64,000 nucleotides of DNA. Origin: Solenopsis invicta. Lineage: Eukaryota; Arthropoda; Insecta; Hymenoptera; Formicidae. The stretch is from positions 17,628,405 through 17,692,404 of the forward strand of contig NC_052664.1 of NCBI RefSeq assembly GCF_016802725.1, given 5' to 3'. The notes below the pieces were generated by a model. The model worked only from the letters and a program-made list of their open reading frames with translations, made no database searches and was not told the DNA's origin. The position numbers were made by a program, and so were the translations under genes. Shown one piece after another: positions 62,313-64,000 of this stretch (within the stretch, counting starts at the first letter, position 1; each line of letters starts with the position of its first letter).

Positions 62313-63130
62313 CGTGTGACGTGTCCCCGCGCGTGGCGGACGCGCGTGTGCATCGCTTTATCGGTGTTTGTTTCTATCGTGTGCGCGCGGGATGTTGTTA
62401 TGCAAGGAACGTGTTTAACTTTAGTGAGCCGCGTAACCATATTGCCCGAATGCATGTGCAGCCGTGCGCTCCGCCGGGAGGGCGATATCGCGGGGAATAT
62501 AGCGAATATAATGGCTGTTGCGAGCACTTACGCTTTAGTGCGTGCGAAACGTCGTCGTCGAGTACCTTAAAGAGCCCTCGGGACGAAGCGAATAAATGGG
62601 GTATCGGGGACAATCGATGGACGAAACGCCACGTTTCATAATTGAAACATTATCGTAACGTCGTCGTTGAATTATAATACGAGTGTATTTAATCATTCTC
62701 GCGGATAATCGCGTATTTAGTTATATATAACAGAATATTGGATAATATTATGTGTAATTATATGTAACATTATACAGACGGGGGTGTGTACGGATGGCAA
62801 TCCGTTGAAGCCATCCATTTTCTCTGAAAATTTCTGTTTGTTCCGCGGAATTGTCGTTCAGGCCTTTGCTCGAGGAACCCGCCTAAATGGATCGGTGACT
62901 GATATCATTAGCTTAAGTGAAGCACGAGGTACGTGCACCGTTGTCGGTGCATGCGCAGCCACGAAACCACGTCGGTGCCGATATCGTGTACAATGTGCGG
63001 TATGATAAATGCGGGTGTATGTACAAACAAGCAAGGGCGTACGAGAATGTACGATGTGGAATAAGATACCACCTTATAGACGATGCATCAGCCCATATGA
63101 TCGCCTGACAACGGAAATTAAGGTGCTCGC

Positions 63131-63189
63131 GGCGTGTGCGTGCGTGCGTGCGTGTGCGTGTGCGTGCGTGTGCGTGCGTGCGTGCGTGC

Positions 63190-63240
<51 letters not shown>

Positions 63241-63290
63241 CGTGCGTGCTTGCGTGTGTGTGTGTGTGTGTGTGCGTGCGCGTGTGTGTC
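63131..63290 (+). repeat. (GTGC)n/(GT)n compound microsatellite
   Basis: About 160 bp of GCGT and GT blocks. All cysteine/valine- or histidine/threonine-rich ORFs here are readings of the repeat. Confidence 0.95.
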
Positions 63291-64000
63291 AAAGCTATTC
63301 GTATCGGGCCAGATAAATTCAAACGTGGAACGATAATTCGGTCGCTCGCATCGGAGAAACGCATTACAAACGATATTCGGTTATAGCTGTAAAATATTGT
63401 ATCCGAGAGCATTATAGTAGAATCGCGTAACATCGAGAGCGTCTAGGGATTGAGCTCTAGAGATTAAGAATATGTAGGACACTTCTCAAAATATTAAGAA
63501 AATTATTTAAAAACTACCGATTGTTTTATATTGCATTTGAAAGTAGTAGAAAAAAGTTGACGGCGATTTTTTATCTAAATAAAAGATTATTTCAATAAAA
63601 GAAGTGGACATGTACTTCTTTACTGAAAATATAATGATGAAATAAAAAACAAGTAATGAAAAAATCAGAATTTTTTTTCTATTTAAGTAAATTAAATATT
63701 CAAGATAATTTATATAAAGCTTCATTGCGATGCAGAGATCAGTTCTATAAAAAATAAACAAAATTTATTTATTTACAAAACTACTAAACAGACAATCATA
63801 ATAATTTTTTTTATTAATCTTGAATAATTATTGTACTCACACTAAAAAATTGAGATTTTTTTTCTTGATGTTGTCAAAAATAATTTAATTTTTAAATTAT
63901 AACAAATAGATTAAAGAAAATTATAAATATATAATTTTATCATACAAATTTTATATGTATACAATTTAATTGAAGTGTTAATTTTAAACGCACTTCCGAA

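Larger units (their letters stand above)
61319..64000. other. Non-coding sequence with a large CpG-rich block
   Basis: About 61920-63120 is CpG-rich and holds the CTCCT repeat. It resembles an insect promoter/5' UTR region but no exon chain could be drawn. After the GT microsatellite, sequence from 63470 to the end is AT-rich. Confidence 0.4.

Noticed and set aside
63009..63433. Cys/Val-rich and His/Thr-rich ORFs
   Set aside because: Direct translations of the GT/GC microsatellite on each strand.

Overview
The window looks like nuclear DNA of an insect, most likely a hymenopteran and plausibly an ant. It is AT-rich, with short CpG-rich islands, many microsatellites, short introns beside one TE-inflated intron, and one intron-containing gene of clear animal type. 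The taxon is inferred from general character, not from a search.

Only one protein-coding gene can be supported: a farnesyl diphosphate synthase (FPPS)-like gene on the + strand. It has six phase-0 exons between 24353 and 31385 and encodes 350 residues. Most substrate-binding residues are kept. Three active-site features depart from the family: the two bulky residues before the first Asp-rich motif are Ser-Leu, the last Asp of the second motif is Ala (DDYLA), and the basic C-terminal tail is gone. It therefore reads as a diverged paralogue rather than the housekeeping enzyme.

Around it (13.6-33.3 kb) lies a wrecked tandem cluster of the same locus. The 5' flank of the gene occurs four times (about 13.66, 22.16, 23.64 and 32.26 kb). 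Only the third leads into an intact gene. The fourth is joined, after about 20 codons and a 1-base frameshift, straight to a copy of the gene's 3' flank. The first is joined through a foldback transposon to a copy of intron 2 sequence, so exons 1-2 are missing.

The same 20 kb is packed with related inverted-repeat elements rich in AGTTCT: foldback FB1 (13895-15532), foldback FB2 (about 25310-28812, inside intron 2 of the gene, nested in another TIR element at 25178-29269) and a giant 5.66 kb palindrome (16494-22155). FB1 and FB2 are built from 164-bp units. FB2 also has a four-unit higher-order repeat. A motif that is GAGACGC in FB1 is GAGGTGC in the FB2 outer units, with matching changes in the FB2 ends and internal hairpin. 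The palindrome's centre is a CpG-rich, promoter-like block, and its arms carry splice-site-flanked, exon-like sequence, suggesting a captured gene 5' end.

The flanks (1-13.6 kb and 33.3-64 kb) contain no gene I can support. They hold AT-rich sequence, CpG-rich islands (near 3.0, 10.2, 12.1, 41.3, 44.6, 45.6, 46.5, 54.2, 56.5, 58.0, 60.2 and 62.5 kb), several MITEs (36431-37322 with a second nested inside, 43281-44300, 61188-61318), a short minisatellite (47181-47348), a possible solo LTR near 49.4-49.8 kb and simple repeats.
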